DNA of 64,000 nt, taken from assembly GCF_000689415.1 (NCBI RefSeq), contig NZ_HG322950.1, positions 1,867,501 through 1,931,500 of the forward strand. The letters run 5' to 3'. The first letter of the stretch is position 1; each line of letters starts with the position of its first letter. Of this stretch, positions 47,624-57,508 are shown in pieces. A program made the position numbers and the translations under genes. This DNA comes from Pseudomonas knackmussii B13 (lineage in GTDB: Bacteria; Pseudomonadota; Gammaproteobacteria; Pseudomonadales; Pseudomonadaceae). Under the pieces are notes generated by a model, which was not told the DNA's origin, did no database searches, and was given only the letters and a program-made list of their open reading frames with translations.

Positions 47624-49326
47624 GACACCTTCACCGCCGGTGTTTCATGCTGGCGCTTGTACCAATGCCGGTAGGCATTCACCCCCGCCCGCACCGAGCT
47701 GAACAGCAGCGGCGGCTTGAGCTCACCCAACTGACCGGAGCGGCGCATCATGCCCAGGGTCAGCTCGGGCACCCGCGCCAGGGCCAGGTGGACGTTCTGC
47801 GCGGCCAGGGTTTCCTGCACCTCGCGCAGGGTCGACATGCCGGTGACGTCCAGGTTGAGCATGCCTTCGGCGTTAAGCAGCACCGCGCGCGGTGCCTTGG
47901 CTTCGGACGTCACCTGCAGCAGGCGCTCCTTGAAGTAGTCGGCGTTGAAGAACAGCAGCGGCGCATCGAAGCGGTAGATCACCAGGCCCGGCAGGGTGTG
48001 CGCCTGCGGGTAGCGGCTCAGTTCCACCTGGCCGTCGATGCCATGTACCCAGCCGAGCACCGCGTCGCTTGGGCGGTAGGTGAGATAGAGCAGGCGCAGC
48101 AGGGCGAGGGTGATGGCGACGAAGATCCCCGGCAGCACGCCGACGCTCAGCACGCCGACGGTCGTCAGCAGGCACAGGCCGAACTCGAAGCGGGAGAGGC
48201 GCCAGAACCCCTTGAGCGCCGCGAAGTCGATCAAGCCCCAGCCAGCCATCAGCAGCACGGCGCCCAGGGCGGGCACGGGAATCCAGCCCAGCGGACGGCT
48301 GAACAGCATCAGCGCGATGCCGATCACCAGCGCTGCGACTACCCCGACCATCTGGCTCTGACCGCCGACCATGTCGTTCACCGCGGTGCGTGAGTCGGCG
48401 CCGCTGATGACGAAGCCCTGGGAGACGCCAGCGCCTATGTTGGCCACGCCCAGGGCGATCATCTCGTGGTTGGCATCGACGGCGTAACCGTGCCGCGCCG
48501 CGAAGCTGCGCGCGGTGAGCATGGCGCTGCAGAAACTGACGATGGTGATGCCCAGGGCGTCGCGGAACAGGTTGCCGATCTCCTGGACGCTGGTGCGCGG
48601 CCAGGCCAGCTCCGGCAGGCCCTGGGGCACCTCGCCGAGCAACGCGACACCATAGTGCTCTAGCCCCAGCAGCAGGCTGGCGAGGGTGGCGAAGAGCACG
48701 CCGACCAGGGCGCCGGGCACCTTGGGAAAGCGCCGTGGCAGGAAAATCATCAGCAACAGGGTGGCGACGCCCAGGGCGAGGGTCGGCAGGTGCGTGGCGC
48801 CAAGGTTGCGCAGCAGCGCCAGCAGGCCGACGAGGAATCCGCTCGTCTCGGTGTGGTAGCCGAGCAGCTTGCCGAGCTGGCCGGCGATCAGGCTCAGGCC
48901 GATGCCGTTGAGGTAACCAACCAGCGTCGGGCGCGAGAGGAAGCTGGCGACGAAGCCGGCGCGCGCAATGCCGCCGGCGATGGACAGCAGTCCGACCATG
49001 ACCGCGACGATCATCGACAGTTGCAGCAGGCGTTGCGGATCGCCCGCGGCCAGCGGCGTGATGGCCGCGGCGACCATGGCTGCGGTGGCGGCGTCCGGGC
49101 CGACCATCAACTGCCGCGAGCTGCCCAGCAGGGCATAGATCAGCATCGGCAGGATGCAGGCGTAGAGTCCGACCTGGGCGGGAAAGCCGATGACCTGGGC
49201 ATAGGCGATGGCGGTCGGGATCTGCACGGCGGCGACCGAGACGCCGGCGAGGATGTCCGGGCGCAGCCAGGCGCGTCGGTAATGCAGCAGCGAGTGCAGG
49301 CCGGGGAGCCAGCGGGAGAGGGGCAT
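47620..49326 (-). CDS. SulP-family anion transporter with STAS domain
   Basis: 568 residues. About 12-14 helices with the SulP motifs RPDILAGVSVAAVQIPTAIAYA and GPDAATAAMVAA near the N-terminus, and a cytosolic STAS domain (about 435-555; VLLNAEGMLNLDVTGMSTL). Members carry sulfate, bicarbonate or dicarboxylates; substrate not assignable. The stop codon comes from the flanking repeat (TCGTAGGGCG). Confidence 0.92.
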   Translation of the reverse strand: MPLSRWLPGLHSLLHYRRAWLRPDILAGVSVAAVQIPTAIAYAQVIGFPAQVGLYACILPMLIYALLGSSRQLMVGPDAATAAMVAAAITPLAAGDPQRLLQLSMIVAVMVGLLSIAGGIARAGFVASFLSRPTLVGYLNGIGLSLIAGQLGKLLGYHTETSGFLVGLLALLRNLGATHLPTLALGVATLLLMIFLPRRFPKVPGALVGVLFATLASLLLGLEHYGVALLGEVPQGLPELAWPRTSVQEIGNLFRDALGITIVSFCSAMLTARSFAARHGYAVDANHEMIALGVANIGAGVSQGFVISGADSRTAVNDMVGGQSQMVGVVAALVIGIALMLFSRPLGWIPVPALGAVLLMAGWGLIDFAALKGFWRLSRFEFGLCLLTTVGVLSVGVLPGIFVAITLALLRLLYLTYRPSDAVLGWVHGIDGQVELSRYPQAHTLPGLVIYRFDAPLLFFNADYFKERLLQVTSEAKAPRAVLLNAEGMLNLDVTGMSTLREVQETLAAQNVHLALARVPELTLGMMRRSGQLGELKPPLLFSSVRAGVNAYRHWYKRQHETPAVKVS

Positions 49327-49417
49327 GGGAGGTCTTCCTGGGGCGTCAGGGCTGGAGCTTAGCCGCAGGCGTCAGTGTCGTGCACAAGGAAGACGAAGGT
49401 TTTCGAGAGGGGGCTTT

Positions 49418-49482
49418 GTAGGAGCGAGCTTGCTCGCGAACGGCGGCGGTGCCCGGTCATTCGCGAGCAAGCTCGCTCCTAC
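49418..49482. repeat. REP inverted pair
   Basis: GTAGGAGCGAGCTTGCTCGC from 49418 and inverted partner ending GCTCGCTCCTAC at 49482. It lies between SulP (start side) and the oxidoreductase gene (stop side). Confidence 0.9.
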
Positions 49483-49503
49483 GAAAAGCGCTTCAGGCTG
49501 GCA

Positions 49504-50508
49504 TCAGACCTTCAGCACCAGCTTGCCGAAGTTCTCGCCGCTGAACAGCTTGAGCACCGTCTGCGGGAAGGTTTGCAGACCCTCGACGATGTCTTCCTTG
49601 GATTTCAGCTTGCCCTCGGCGAGCCAGGTCGACATGTCGCGCAGGCCCTCGGGGAAGCGGTTGGCGTAGTCCATCACCACCATGCCTTCCATGCGTGCGC
49701 GGTTGACCAGCAGCGACAGGTAGTTGGCCGGGCCTTTCACCGCCTGCTTGTTGTTGTACTGGCTGATCGCACCGCAGATCACCACCCGCGCTTTCGGGGC
49801 CAGGCGGGAGAGGGCGGCATCGAGGATTTCACCGCCGACGTTATCGAAGAACACGTCGATGCCGTTCGGGCAGGTGCGCTTGAGGCCGGCAGCGACATCC
49901 TCGTTCTTGTAGTCGATGGCGCCGTCGAAGCCGAGTTCTTCCACCAGGTAGCGGCACTTGTCTTCGCCGCCGGCAATACCGATGACCTTGCAGCCCTTGA
50001 TCTTCGCGACCTGGCCGACCACGCTGCCGACCGCGCCGGCCGCCGCCGAGACCAGCACGGTTTCGCCGGCCTTGGGCTGGCCGACGTCGAGCAGGCCGAA
50101 GTAGGCGGTCATGCCGGTCATGCCCAGGGCCGAGAGGTACAGCGGCAGCGGCGCGCGGTTCGGGTCGACCTTGTAGAAGCCCTTCGGCTCGCCGAGGAAG
50201 TAGTCCTGCACGCCGAGGGCGCCATTCACGTGGTCGCCGACGGCGAACGACGGGTTGTTCGAGGCGATGACCTGGCCGACGCCGAGGGCGCGCATCACTT
50301 CGCCGATGCCCACCGGCGGGATGTAGGACTTGGCATCGTTGAGCCAGCCGCGCATCGCCGGGTCCAGCGACAGGTACAGGTTGCGCACCAGGATCTGCCC
50401 CGGGCCGGGCTGGCCGAGCGGGCTCTCGACGTAGCGGAAGGTGTCGTTGTCGATGGCGCCGAGGGGGCGCTGGGCGAGGACGAACTGGCGGTTCAGCGGA
50501 GCGGACAT
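49504..50508 (-). CDS. NADP-dependent oxidoreductase (CurA / PTGR type)
   Basis: 334 residues from MSAPLNRQF. Zinc-free medium-chain dehydrogenase: YLSLDPAMRGWL, nucleotide-binding SAAAGAVGSVVGQVAKIKGC and FDNVGGEILDAAL. It reduces the double bond of alpha,beta-unsaturated ketones with NADPH, as E. coli CurA does for curcumin. The native substrate is unknown. A longer in-frame start upstream lacks support. Confidence 0.92.
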   Translation of the reverse strand: MSAPLNRQFVLAQRPLGAIDNDTFRYVESPLGQPGPGQILVRNLYLSLDPAMRGWLNDAKSYIPPVGIGEVMRALGVGQVIASNNPSFAVGDHVNGALGVQDYFLGEPKGFYKVDPNRAPLPLYLSALGMTGMTAYFGLLDVGQPKAGETVLVSAAAGAVGSVVGQVAKIKGCKVIGIAGGEDKCRYLVEELGFDGAIDYKNEDVAAGLKRTCPNGIDVFFDNVGGEILDAALSRLAPKARVVICGAISQYNNKQAVKGPANYLSLLVNRARMEGMVVMDYANRFPEGLRDMSTWLAEGKLKSKEDIVEGLQTFPQTVLKLFSGENFGKLVLKV

Positions 50509-50744
50509 GGCAGGGGCCTCGAATCTCGAATGGAGAGGGGAAGTCCTAGGAGATAGTACTTGGGCGGTCGATCGGCAAGTGATGTCCCCGCCGGGAATGC
50601 TGGTCCATCGATTCGGGTGATTTCGAGGGCGAAGGATCATCAGTGCAGCACATGAATGCCGCTAAGGCTTCCTGATAGTGCTTCGCGGCGGCCGGCCGCT
50701 GGCTAGACTCGCGGGGTTTCCCTTTTTCCGTTCGAGGATCTCCC

Positions 50745-51506
50745 ATGAGTCAGCTGCTTTCCGGCCAGGTCGCCCTGGTCACCGGCGCCGCCGCCGGCAT
50801 CGGTCGCGCCACCGCCCAGGCCTTTGCCCGCGAAGGGATCAAGGTGGTGGTGTCGGACGTCGACGCCCAGGGTGGCGAGGCCACGGTCGAGCTGATCCGC
50901 GCCGCCGGCGGCGAAGCCACCTTCATCCGCTGCGACGTGACCCGCGACGCCGAGGTCCAGGCGCTGGTCGCCGGCACCGTGGCTGCCTACGGCCGCCTCG
51001 ACTACGCCTTCAACAACGCCGGCATCGAGATCGAGCAGGGCAAGCTGGCCGACGGCCAGGAGAGCGAGTTCGACGCCATCATCGGCGTCAACGTGAAGGG
51101 CGTCTGGCTGTGCATGAAGCACCAGATTCCGGTGATGCTCGCCCAGGGCGGCGGCGCCATCGTCAACACAGCTTCGGTGGCAGGCCTGGGCGCCGCGCCG
51201 AAGATGAGCATCTATGCAGCTTCCAAGCACGCGGTGATCGGCCTGACCAAATCGGCCGCCATCGAATACGCGAAGAAGAAAGTCCGCATCAACGCCGTAT
51301 GCCCGGCGGTGATCGACACCGACATGTTCCGCCGCGCCTACGAGGTCGATCCGAAGAAGGCCGAGTTCGCCGCCGCCATGCATCCGGTCGGCCGGGTCGG
51401 CAAGGTCGAGGAAATCGCCTCGGCAGTCCTTTATCTGTGCAGCGACAACGCCGGGTTCACCACTGGTATCGCCCTGCCGGTGGATGGTGGCGCCACGGCT
51501 ATCTGA
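50745..51506 (+). CDS. Short-chain dehydrogenase/reductase
   Basis: 253 residues, classical SDR. Cofactor motif TGAAAGIG (about 13-20), NNAG (90-93), catalytic Ser144, Tyr157 and Lys161 (YAASK), and C-terminal ITG-like TTGIALPVDGGAT. Asp38 after the second strand (VSDVD) favours NAD(H). Substrate unknown. A good terminator follows. Confidence 0.92.
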   Translation: MSQLLSGQVALVTGAAAGIGRATAQAFAREGIKVVVSDVDAQGGEATVELIRAAGGEATFIRCDVTRDAEVQALVAGTVAAYGRLDYAFNNAGIEIEQGKLADGQESEFDAIIGVNVKGVWLCMKHQIPVMLAQGGGAIVNTASVAGLGAAPKMSIYAASKHAVIGLTKSAAIEYAKKKVRINAVCPAVIDTDMFRRAYEVDPKKAEFAAAMHPVGRVGKVEEIASAVLYLCSDNAGFTTGIALPVDGGATAI

Positions 51507-51527
51507 GTCGGCGTGGATTGCTTTGCC

Positions 51528-51568
51528 AAGGCGGATGATCGGTGACGGTCATCCGCCTTCTGCTTTTT
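51528..51568 (+). terminator. Intrinsic terminator after SDR gene
   Basis: An 11-bp stem AAGGCGGATGA / TCATCCGCCTT with a 10-nt loop, followed by CTGCTTTTT. It lies 22 nt past the SDR stop. Confidence 0.88.
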
Positions 51569-51710
51569 CGGCGCTCGGGGTCATTCGCATTCTGTTACGC
51601 CTGGACCCGCTTTTGGCCGCCAGAGACAGTTACAAGGTCCTACACAAAGGAAAGAATCGGCCTACGGCGGCAGTAGACCGCCGGCCGGCGTGCCCCCACG
51701 GAGAACAACA

Positions 51711-52601
51711 ATGACCACCAGCCCCTTGCTCACCCTTTTCCTCCCCATCGCTCTGGGCATCATCATGCTCGGCCTCGGCCTGTCGCTGACCCTGGCCGAC
51801 TTCGCCCGCGTGGTGCGCTACCCGAAACCGGTACTGATCGGGCTGGTCTGCCAGATCCTCCTGCTGCCGCTGGCCTGCTTCCTGATTACCCTCGGCTTCG
51901 GCCTGGAGGCGGCGCTGGCGGTGGGCATGATGCTGCTGGCCGCGTCGCCCGGCGGCACCACGGCGAACCTCTATAGCCACCTGGCCCACGGCGACGTAGC
52001 GCTGAACATCACCCTGACCGCGGTGAATTCGGTGATCGCCATCCTCACCATGCCGCTGGTCGTCAACCTGTCGCTGGCCTACTTCATGGATGCCGAACAA
52101 GCCATCCCGCTGCAGTTCGGCAAGGTGGTGCAGGTGTTCGTCATCGTCCTCGGCCCGGTAGCCATCGGCATGCTGATCCGCCGCCTGCTGCCGGGCGTGG
52201 CGGCGGCGCTGTCCAAGCCGGTGAAGATCCTCTCGGCGTTGCTGCTGGCGGTGATCATCGGCATCGCCGTGAGCAAGGACTGGCAGACCTTCGTCACCTA
52301 CGCCCCGGTGGTGGGCGCGGCGGCGCTGAGCTTCAACCTGGTCAGCCTGGCGGTGGGCTACTGGGCGCCGCGCCTGCTCAAGCTTTCGCGCCCGCAATCG
52401 ATCGCCATCGGCATGGAGATCGGCATCCACAACGGCACCCTGGCCATCGCCCTGGCGCTGAGCCCGTCGCTGCTGAACAACCAGACCATGGCCATTCCCG
52501 CGGCCATCTATGGCGTGCTGATGTTCTTCACCGCCGGCATCTTCGGCTGGTGGGTCAGTCGCGGCGTGAAGAGCGCGGCGGCGACCGAAGTCGCCGCCTG
52601 A
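51711..52601 (+). CDS. Bile acid:sodium symporter family (BASS) transporter
   Basis: 296 residues, nine or ten helices. LFLPIALGIIMLGLGLSLTLADF at the N-terminus, AASPGGTTANLYSHLAHGDVALN (sodium-site region) and GIHNGTLAIALALSP are typical of BASS carriers, which import organic anions with Na+. Prokaryotic members carry pantoate, pyruvate or others; substrate unknown. GGAGAA precedes the ATG. Confidence 0.9.
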   Translation: MTTSPLLTLFLPIALGIIMLGLGLSLTLADFARVVRYPKPVLIGLVCQILLLPLACFLITLGFGLEAALAVGMMLLAASPGGTTANLYSHLAHGDVALNITLTAVNSVIAILTMPLVVNLSLAYFMDAEQAIPLQFGKVVQVFVIVLGPVAIGMLIRRLLPGVAAALSKPVKILSALLLAVIIGIAVSKDWQTFVTYAPVVGAAALSFNLVSLAVGYWAPRLLKLSRPQSIAIGMEIGIHNGTLAIALALSPSLLNNQTMAIPAAIYGVLMFFTAGIFGWWVSRGVKSAAATEVAA

Positions 52602-52605
52602 GGGC

Positions 52606-53799
52606 TCAGGCGGCGCGCCGCCAGTTGAGGATCAGCTGGGTCGCCAGCCCCGCTACCAGGCCCCAGAAGGCCGAGCCGACGGAGAACAGGGTCAGCCCCG
52701 AGGCGGTGACCAGGAAGGTGACCATGGCCGCCTCGCGCTGGCGGGCGTCGGCCATGGCGTTGCTCAGGCCGTTGGTGATCGAGCCGAGCAGGGCGAGGGC
52801 GGCGATGGACAGCACCAGGGCCTTGGGCAGCGCCGCGAACAGCGCCGCCAGGGTGGCGCCGAAGATCCCGGCGATGCCGTAGAACAGCCCGCACCAGAGC
52901 GCTGCGGTGTAGCGCTTGTGCGGATTCTCGTGGGCTTCCGGGCCGGTGCAGATGGCCGCGCTGATCGCCGCCAGGTTGATCCCGTGGGAGCCGAAGGGCG
53001 CCAGCAGCAGCGAGGCGATGCCGGTGGTCGAGATCAGCGGCGAGGCCGGCACCTGGTAGCCGTCGGTGCGCAACACGGCCAGACCCGGCATGTTCTGCGA
53101 GGCCATGGCCACGATGAACAGCGGAATGCCGATGCTGATGGTGGCAGCCAGGGAGAAGCTTGGGCTGGTCCACACCGGCCTGGCCACTTCCAGCTGGAAA
53201 TGGCTGAAGTTCAGCAGGCCAAGGAAGCCCGCCAGAGCTACGCCGACCAGCAGTGCGACGAACACCGCATAGCGTGGTGACAGGCGCTTGGCTAGCAGGT
53301 AGCTGAGGAACATCGCCACCACCAGCAACGTCTGCTGCTCGGCGGCGCGGCGGATCTCGATGCAGATGCGGAACAGTACGCCGGCCAGCAGCGCGGCCGC
53401 CAGCGAGCCGGGCACCTGGCGCATCAGGCGGTCGAAGCTGCCGGTGACGCCGCAGAAGGTGATGAGGCCGGCACAGACGATGTACGCGCCTATCGCCTCC
53501 GAATATGGCACGCCTGGCAGGCTGCTGATCAGCAGTGCGGCGCCCGGCGTCGACCAGGCGATGACGATGGGCGTGCGGTAGCGCAGGGTCAGGCCGATGG
53601 TGGTCAGGGCCATGCCGATGGACAGCGCCCAGATCCACGAGGAAATCTGCGCGCTGGTCAGCCCGGCGGCCTGGCCGGCCTGGAACATCAGCACCAGCGA
53701 ACTCGTGTAGCCGGTGAGCATGGCGACGAAGCCGGCGACTATCGCGGCCGGGGAGGAGTCGGCGAGGGGGCGCGGGCGTGCGCTGGTCGAGTCGGTCAT
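52606..53799 (-). CDS. benE: BenE-family benzoate/H+ symporter
   Basis: 397 residues, about 12 helices. PAAIVAGFVAMLTGYTSSLVLMFQA, WSTPGAALL and QNMPGLAVLRTDGYQVP match the BenE family. Annotated members take up benzoate, but no benzoate catabolic genes lie nearby, so the substrate is only inferred. It overlaps the LysE gene by 4 nt (ATGA). Convergent with the BASS gene, 4 nt apart, with no room for a terminator. Confidence 0.88.
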   Translation of the reverse strand: MTDSTSARPRPLADSSPAAIVAGFVAMLTGYTSSLVLMFQAGQAAGLTSAQISSWIWALSIGMALTTIGLTLRYRTPIVIAWSTPGAALLISSLPGVPYSEAIGAYIVCAGLITFCGVTGSFDRLMRQVPGSLAAALLAGVLFRICIEIRRAAEQQTLLVVAMFLSYLLAKRLSPRYAVFVALLVGVALAGFLGLLNFSHFQLEVARPVWTSPSFSLAATISIGIPLFIVAMASQNMPGLAVLRTDGYQVPASPLISTTGIASLLLAPFGSHGINLAAISAAICTGPEAHENPHKRYTAALWCGLFYGIAGIFGATLAALFAALPKALVLSIAALALLGSITNGLSNAMADARQREAAMVTFLVTASGLTLFSVGSAFWGLVAGLATQLILNWRRAA

Positions 53800-54404
53800 G
53801 CGTGAGCGCTTTCCAGGAGCAGGGGATAAAGGGAGGCCACCAGCAGCAGGGCCATGCCGAGATTGAACAGGCGGCGCCGGGCCGGTTGCTCGAGCCACTG
53901 CCGCAGCAGGCTGCCGAGCACCGCCCAGGCGCCGACGCTGGGCAGGTTGACCACGGCGAAGAGTACGGCGATCAGCAGCACGTTGCCGATGAAATTCTGC
54001 TCCGGGGTGTAGGTGGTGATGGCGCCGATGGCCATGATCCAGGCCTTGGGGTTGACCCACTGGAAGGCCGCCGCCTGCAGGAAGCTGAACGGCTTGCCGC
54101 GCTGGCCCTCGGTCTTTGGCGCGCCGGCGCGGGCGATGCACCAGGCCAGGTAGAGCAGATAGGCTCCGCCGAGGTAGCGCAGAATCTGGTAGGTGACGGG
54201 CAGGGCGCGGAACAGTTGGTCCAGGCCCAGGCCGACGGCGACCACCAGCACCAGGAAGCCGAGGCTGATGCCAAGCATGTGCGGCAGGGTGCGGCGTACG
54301 CCGAAGTTCACCCCGGAGGCGAGCAGCATCATGTTGTTCGGTCCGGGCGTGATCGAGGTGACGAAGGCGAAGCCGAGGAAAGCGACGAGCAGATCGGCAG
54401 GCAT
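53796..54404 (-). CDS. LysE/RhtB-family exporter
   Basis: 202 residues from MPADLLVAFLGF. Family signature VTSITPGPNNMMLLASGVNFGVRR and FQWVNPKAWIMAIGAI, with about six helices. A second LysE-type exporter besides the one at 13.8 kb; the two are clearly diverged. Transcribed with BenE. Substrate probably an amino acid. Confidence 0.9.
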   Translation of the reverse strand: MPADLLVAFLGFAFVTSITPGPNNMMLLASGVNFGVRRTLPHMLGISLGFLVLVVAVGLGLDQLFRALPVTYQILRYLGGAYLLYLAWCIARAGAPKTEGQRGKPFSFLQAAAFQWVNPKAWIMAIGAITTYTPEQNFIGNVLLIAVLFAVVNLPSVGAWAVLGSLLRQWLEQPARRRLFNLGMALLLVASLYPLLLESAHA

Positions 54405-54549
54405 GGCGGCGAGTGTCTTGTGGTTTTTCCGCAGCCTACTGCCAGCCCCGGACACTGTCGCGTAACAGCCAGCGGCGGATCGGGCCGTACAGTGGCCAGT
54501 GGGCGGTCGACTGGCATAAGGTGGGGGATCGTTCTTCCGGAGTCCGCGC

Positions 54550-55200
54550 ATGGACGAAAATCCTTACGCTGCGCCCAAGGTCGAGCTGATCGAGGCGCGC
54601 ACGCCGAACGCCTTTTCCGGCGGCCGCTGGAGCCCCGGCAACCTGCGCCTGCTGGCCTGGCTGAGCCTGGCGTTGCTGCTCGCTCAGGGCGTGCTCTTCG
54701 CCCTGTCTTTCCTCGGTGGAATGCAGCAGGGCGATCCGCTGGATCGCTACAGCCTCTGGCTGGGCGTGCTCTGCACCTTGCTTGGCTGCTTTCTCAGCTG
54801 GCGTGCCACGCAGTTCCTCGTCGACCGCTTCGGCGCCCGCGGCATGGCCTGGCCGCTGTGGCTGTCGATAGGGCTGGCGCTGGTCATCCAGGCTTACGCG
54901 GTGCTCTTCGACACGCAGCTCGACGGTACGCCGAATGCGGAGCTGGCGGGGTTCATGGCGATGTTTCTGCCCAGCGGCCTGGTCGGACTCTGGTATGGCG
55001 TGCGGGTCTTGAAGATCCGTCTGCCGTACCCTTCGGTGAAGGTACTGGGCTGGCTGGATGTGCTGTCTGGTGTGTGTATGGCCAGCATCCTGCTGTTCAT
55101 CCCCGGCACGCTGCTTTCGGCCGTTGCGCTGCTGCCGCTGGCGCTGATGTTCCTGCGCGGCGCGCGCGAACTGGCGACGGGCGCGGCTCAGGCTTCCTGA
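54550..55200 (+). CDS. Hypothetical membrane protein, NPYAAP start
   Basis: 216 residues. It begins MDENPYAAPKVEL, the NPYxxP start seen in many bacterial DUF-type membrane proteins, then has about six hydrophobic helices (35-57, 69-85, 100-120, 130-145, 161-183, 185-202). No catalytic motif. Function unknown. Its 3' end overlaps the convergent MarR gene by 13 nt. Confidence 0.75.
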   Translation: MDENPYAAPKVELIEARTPNAFSGGRWSPGNLRLLAWLSLALLLAQGVLFALSFLGGMQQGDPLDRYSLWLGVLCTLLGCFLSWRATQFLVDRFGARGMAWPLWLSIGLALVIQAYAVLFDTQLDGTPNAELAGFMAMFLPSGLVGLWYGVRVLKIRLPYPSVKVLGWLDVLSGVCMASILLFIPGTLLSAVALLPLALMFLRGARELATGAAQAS

Positions 55201-55631
55201 AGCGGCTGCGCCAGGGCCTGGTTGACCGCCAGCCAGCCATGCACCGCCTGCTCGCCGGCCTCGGCGAAGGCGCGTTGCAGCAGGTGCGCCTGTTCACTGC
55301 GCAGGGCCTTCTCAAGAGCTGCACCCTCTTCGGTGAGGCTGAGCAGGCGCTTGCGCTTGTCGCTCTCCGAGGCGTCGCTGCGGATCAGCTGCATTTCCTG
55401 CAACTGGCGCAGGGGCAGGTTCAACGCCTGCTTGCTCACGCCGAGGGTGGCCAGCAGCTCCTTGACGCTCAGCCCCGGCTGGCGCGCGATGAAGAACAGG
55501 ATGCGGTGATGCACGCGACCGAGGCCGCGGCGGGCGAGGATCTCGTCCGGCTTCGCGGTGAAGGCCCGGTAGCTGAAGTAGAAGGCTTCCATGGCTTCCG
55601 ACCAGGTGTCGGACGGCAGAAGGTCATGCAT
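55188..55631 (-). CDS. MarR-family transcriptional regulator
   Basis: 147 residues. Winged helix in the middle (LSVKELLATLGVSKQALNLPLRQLQEM; DKRKRLLSLTEEG is the wing). N-terminal FYFSYRAFTAKPDEILARRGLGRVHHRILFFI is the dimer helix. Divergent from the aminotransferase-GST pair (80 bp gap), which it may regulate. A longer intergenic inverted repeat was not found. Confidence 0.9.
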   Translation of the reverse strand: MHDLLPSDTWSEAMEAFYFSYRAFTAKPDEILARRGLGRVHHRILFFIARQPGLSVKELLATLGVSKQALNLPLRQLQEMQLIRSDASESDKRKRLLSLTEEGAALEKALRSEQAHLLQRAFAEAGEQAVHGWLAVNQALAQPLQEA

Positions 55632-55711
55632 ATTGACGTATCCGTGCGGGCGTCGTAGCTTCGGTCAACCAGTTTGACTCATTTGTTCCTGCCTCCGCTA
55701 CCGGTGACCCC

Positions 55712-56872
55712 ATGGCCTTCTCCGAACGCATTGCCCGCCTGAAAAGCTCCCTGATTCGTGAAATCCTTGCCGCGGCGCAGCGTCCGGAAGTGATGTCCTT
55801 CGCCGGCGGCCTGCCCGCGGAGCCGATGCTGCCCAAGGTCGACTGGGCCGAGATGCCGGCGAGCATGGGCCAGTACGGCATGAGCGAGGGCGAGCCGGCC
55901 CTGCGCGAGGCCATCGCCGCCGAAGCGCGCAAGCTCGGCGTGCCCTGCGACGCCAGCCAGGTGCTGATCGTCAGCGGTTCGCAACAGACCCTCGATCTCG
56001 CCAGTAAGCTGTTCATCGATCCGGGCACCGAAGTGCTGCTCGAGGCGCCGACCTACCTGGCCGCCCTGCAGGCTTTCCAGCTGTTCGGCGCCAACTGCCT
56101 GACCGTGCCGCTGGGCGCCGAAGGTCCGGACGTCGCGGCCCTGCGCCAGCGCCTGGAAACCAGCAAGCCGGCCTTCGCTTACTTGATCCCGACCTTCCAG
56201 AATCCGTCCGGCGTGCGCTACACCGAAGCGCGCCGTGACGAAGTCGCCGCGGCTCTCGACGAGTTCGGCGTGACCCTGATCGAAGACGAACCCTACCGCG
56301 AGCTGGTGTTCGACGCCGGCGCCGCGACCCCGCTGGTCAGCCGCCTGAAGAAATCCAGCTGGATCTACACCGGCACCGTCTCCAAGACCCTGCTGCCGGG
56401 CCTGCGCGTGGGCTTCCTGATCGCCACTCCGGACCTGTTCCCGCACCTGCTGCGCCTGAAACAGTCGGCTGACCTGCACACCAACCGCATCGGCCAGTGG
56501 CAAGCGCTGCAATGGTTCGGCACCGAGGCCTACAGCGGCCACCTGGCCGAGCTGCGCGACTTCTACCGCATCCGCCGCGACGCCATGCAGGCCCAGCTGG
56601 AGGAGCACTTCGGCGACCTCGCCGATTGGAACATTCCGCAGGGCGGCCTGTTCTTCTGGCTGACCCTGAAGAACAAGATCGACACCCGCAGCCTGCTGGA
56701 CAAGGCGCTCAAGGAAAACGTCGCCTTCATGCCCGGCGAACCCTTCTTCACCGACCCGGATGCCAACCCCGGCCACCTGCGCCTGAACTTCAGCCACGTG
56801 GCGCCCGAGCGCCTGGGCGAAGGCCTGCGTCGTCTGGCGGCGGTGATCCGCGAAGCTCAAGCGGCCGCGTAG
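55712..56872 (+). CDS. PLP-dependent aminotransferase (fold I, LysN/Aro8 type)
   Basis: 386 residues. PLP lysine Lys225 in GTVSKTLLPGLRVGF, NPSG motif (TFQNPSGVRYT), DEPYRELVF. N-terminal FAGGLPAEPMLP is typical of the MocR/LysN/Aro8 subgroup without the HTH domain. Substrates in this subgroup include 2-aminoadipate, aromatic and branched amino acids. It is followed 15 nt later by a GST gene. Confidence 0.92.
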   Translation: MAFSERIARLKSSLIREILAAAQRPEVMSFAGGLPAEPMLPKVDWAEMPASMGQYGMSEGEPALREAIAAEARKLGVPCDASQVLIVSGSQQTLDLASKLFIDPGTEVLLEAPTYLAALQAFQLFGANCLTVPLGAEGPDVAALRQRLETSKPAFAYLIPTFQNPSGVRYTEARRDEVAAALDEFGVTLIEDEPYRELVFDAGAATPLVSRLKKSSWIYTGTVSKTLLPGLRVGFLIATPDLFPHLLRLKQSADLHTNRIGQWQALQWFGTEAYSGHLAELRDFYRIRRDAMQAQLEEHFGDLADWNIPQGGLFFWLTLKNKIDTRSLLDKALKENVAFMPGEPFFTDPDANPGHLRLNFSHVAPERLGEGLRRLAAVIREAQAAA

Positions 56873-56887
56873 GCCCGAGGAGGCAGG

Positions 56888-57490
56888 ATGTACAAGGTCT
56901 ACGGCGACAAGCTTTCGGGCAACTGCTACAAGGTCAAGCTGGTCCTGCACCTGCTCGGCCTGCCGTACCAGTGGCAAGACATCGACATCCTGAAAGGCGA
57001 GACCCAGACCGCCGAGTTCCTGGCCATGAACCCCAACGGCAAGGTGCCGGTGCTGCAACTGGAAGACGGCACCTGCCTGTGGGAGTCCAACGCCATCCTC
57101 AACTTCCTTGCTGACGGCAGCGACCTGCTGCCGAGCGAGCCGCGCCTGCGCACCCAGGTGCTGCAGTGGCAGTTCTTCGAGCAGTACAGCCATGAGCCCT
57201 ACGTGGCGGTGGCGCGGTTCATCCAGTTCTACCTGGACATGCCCGAAGAGCGCCGTGCCGAGCACGCGAGCTGCCTGAAGGGTGGCTACAAGGCACTGGA
57301 CGTGATGGAACAGCAGCTGGCGCGCACGCCGTACCTGGTTGGCGACAACTACTCCATCGCCGACATCACCCTCTACGCCTACACCCACGTGGCGGAGCAG
57401 GGCGGGTTCGATCTCTCAGGCTACCCGGCGATCAACGCCTGGATACAGCGGGTCGCGGCGCATCCGCGGCACGTCGGCATGCTCGACTGA
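56888..57490 (+). CDS. Glutathione S-transferase
   Basis: 200 residues. Thioredoxin-like N-domain (about 1-78): GNCYKVKLVLHLLGLPYQWQDID, cis-Pro in GKVPVLQLEDG and glutathione-binding ESNAIL. The C-terminal helical domain has the N-capping motif SIADITLYAYTH. AGGAGG before the ATG. Cytosolic; co-substrate unknown. Confidence 0.93.
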   Translation: MYKVYGDKLSGNCYKVKLVLHLLGLPYQWQDIDILKGETQTAEFLAMNPNGKVPVLQLEDGTCLWESNAILNFLADGSDLLPSEPRLRTQVLQWQFFEQYSHEPYVAVARFIQFYLDMPEERRAEHASCLKGGYKALDVMEQQLARTPYLVGDNYSIADITLYAYTHVAEQGGFDLSGYPAINAWIQRVAAHPRHVGMLD

Positions 57491-57508
57491 AGCGCTGCAG
57501 CTCCCAGG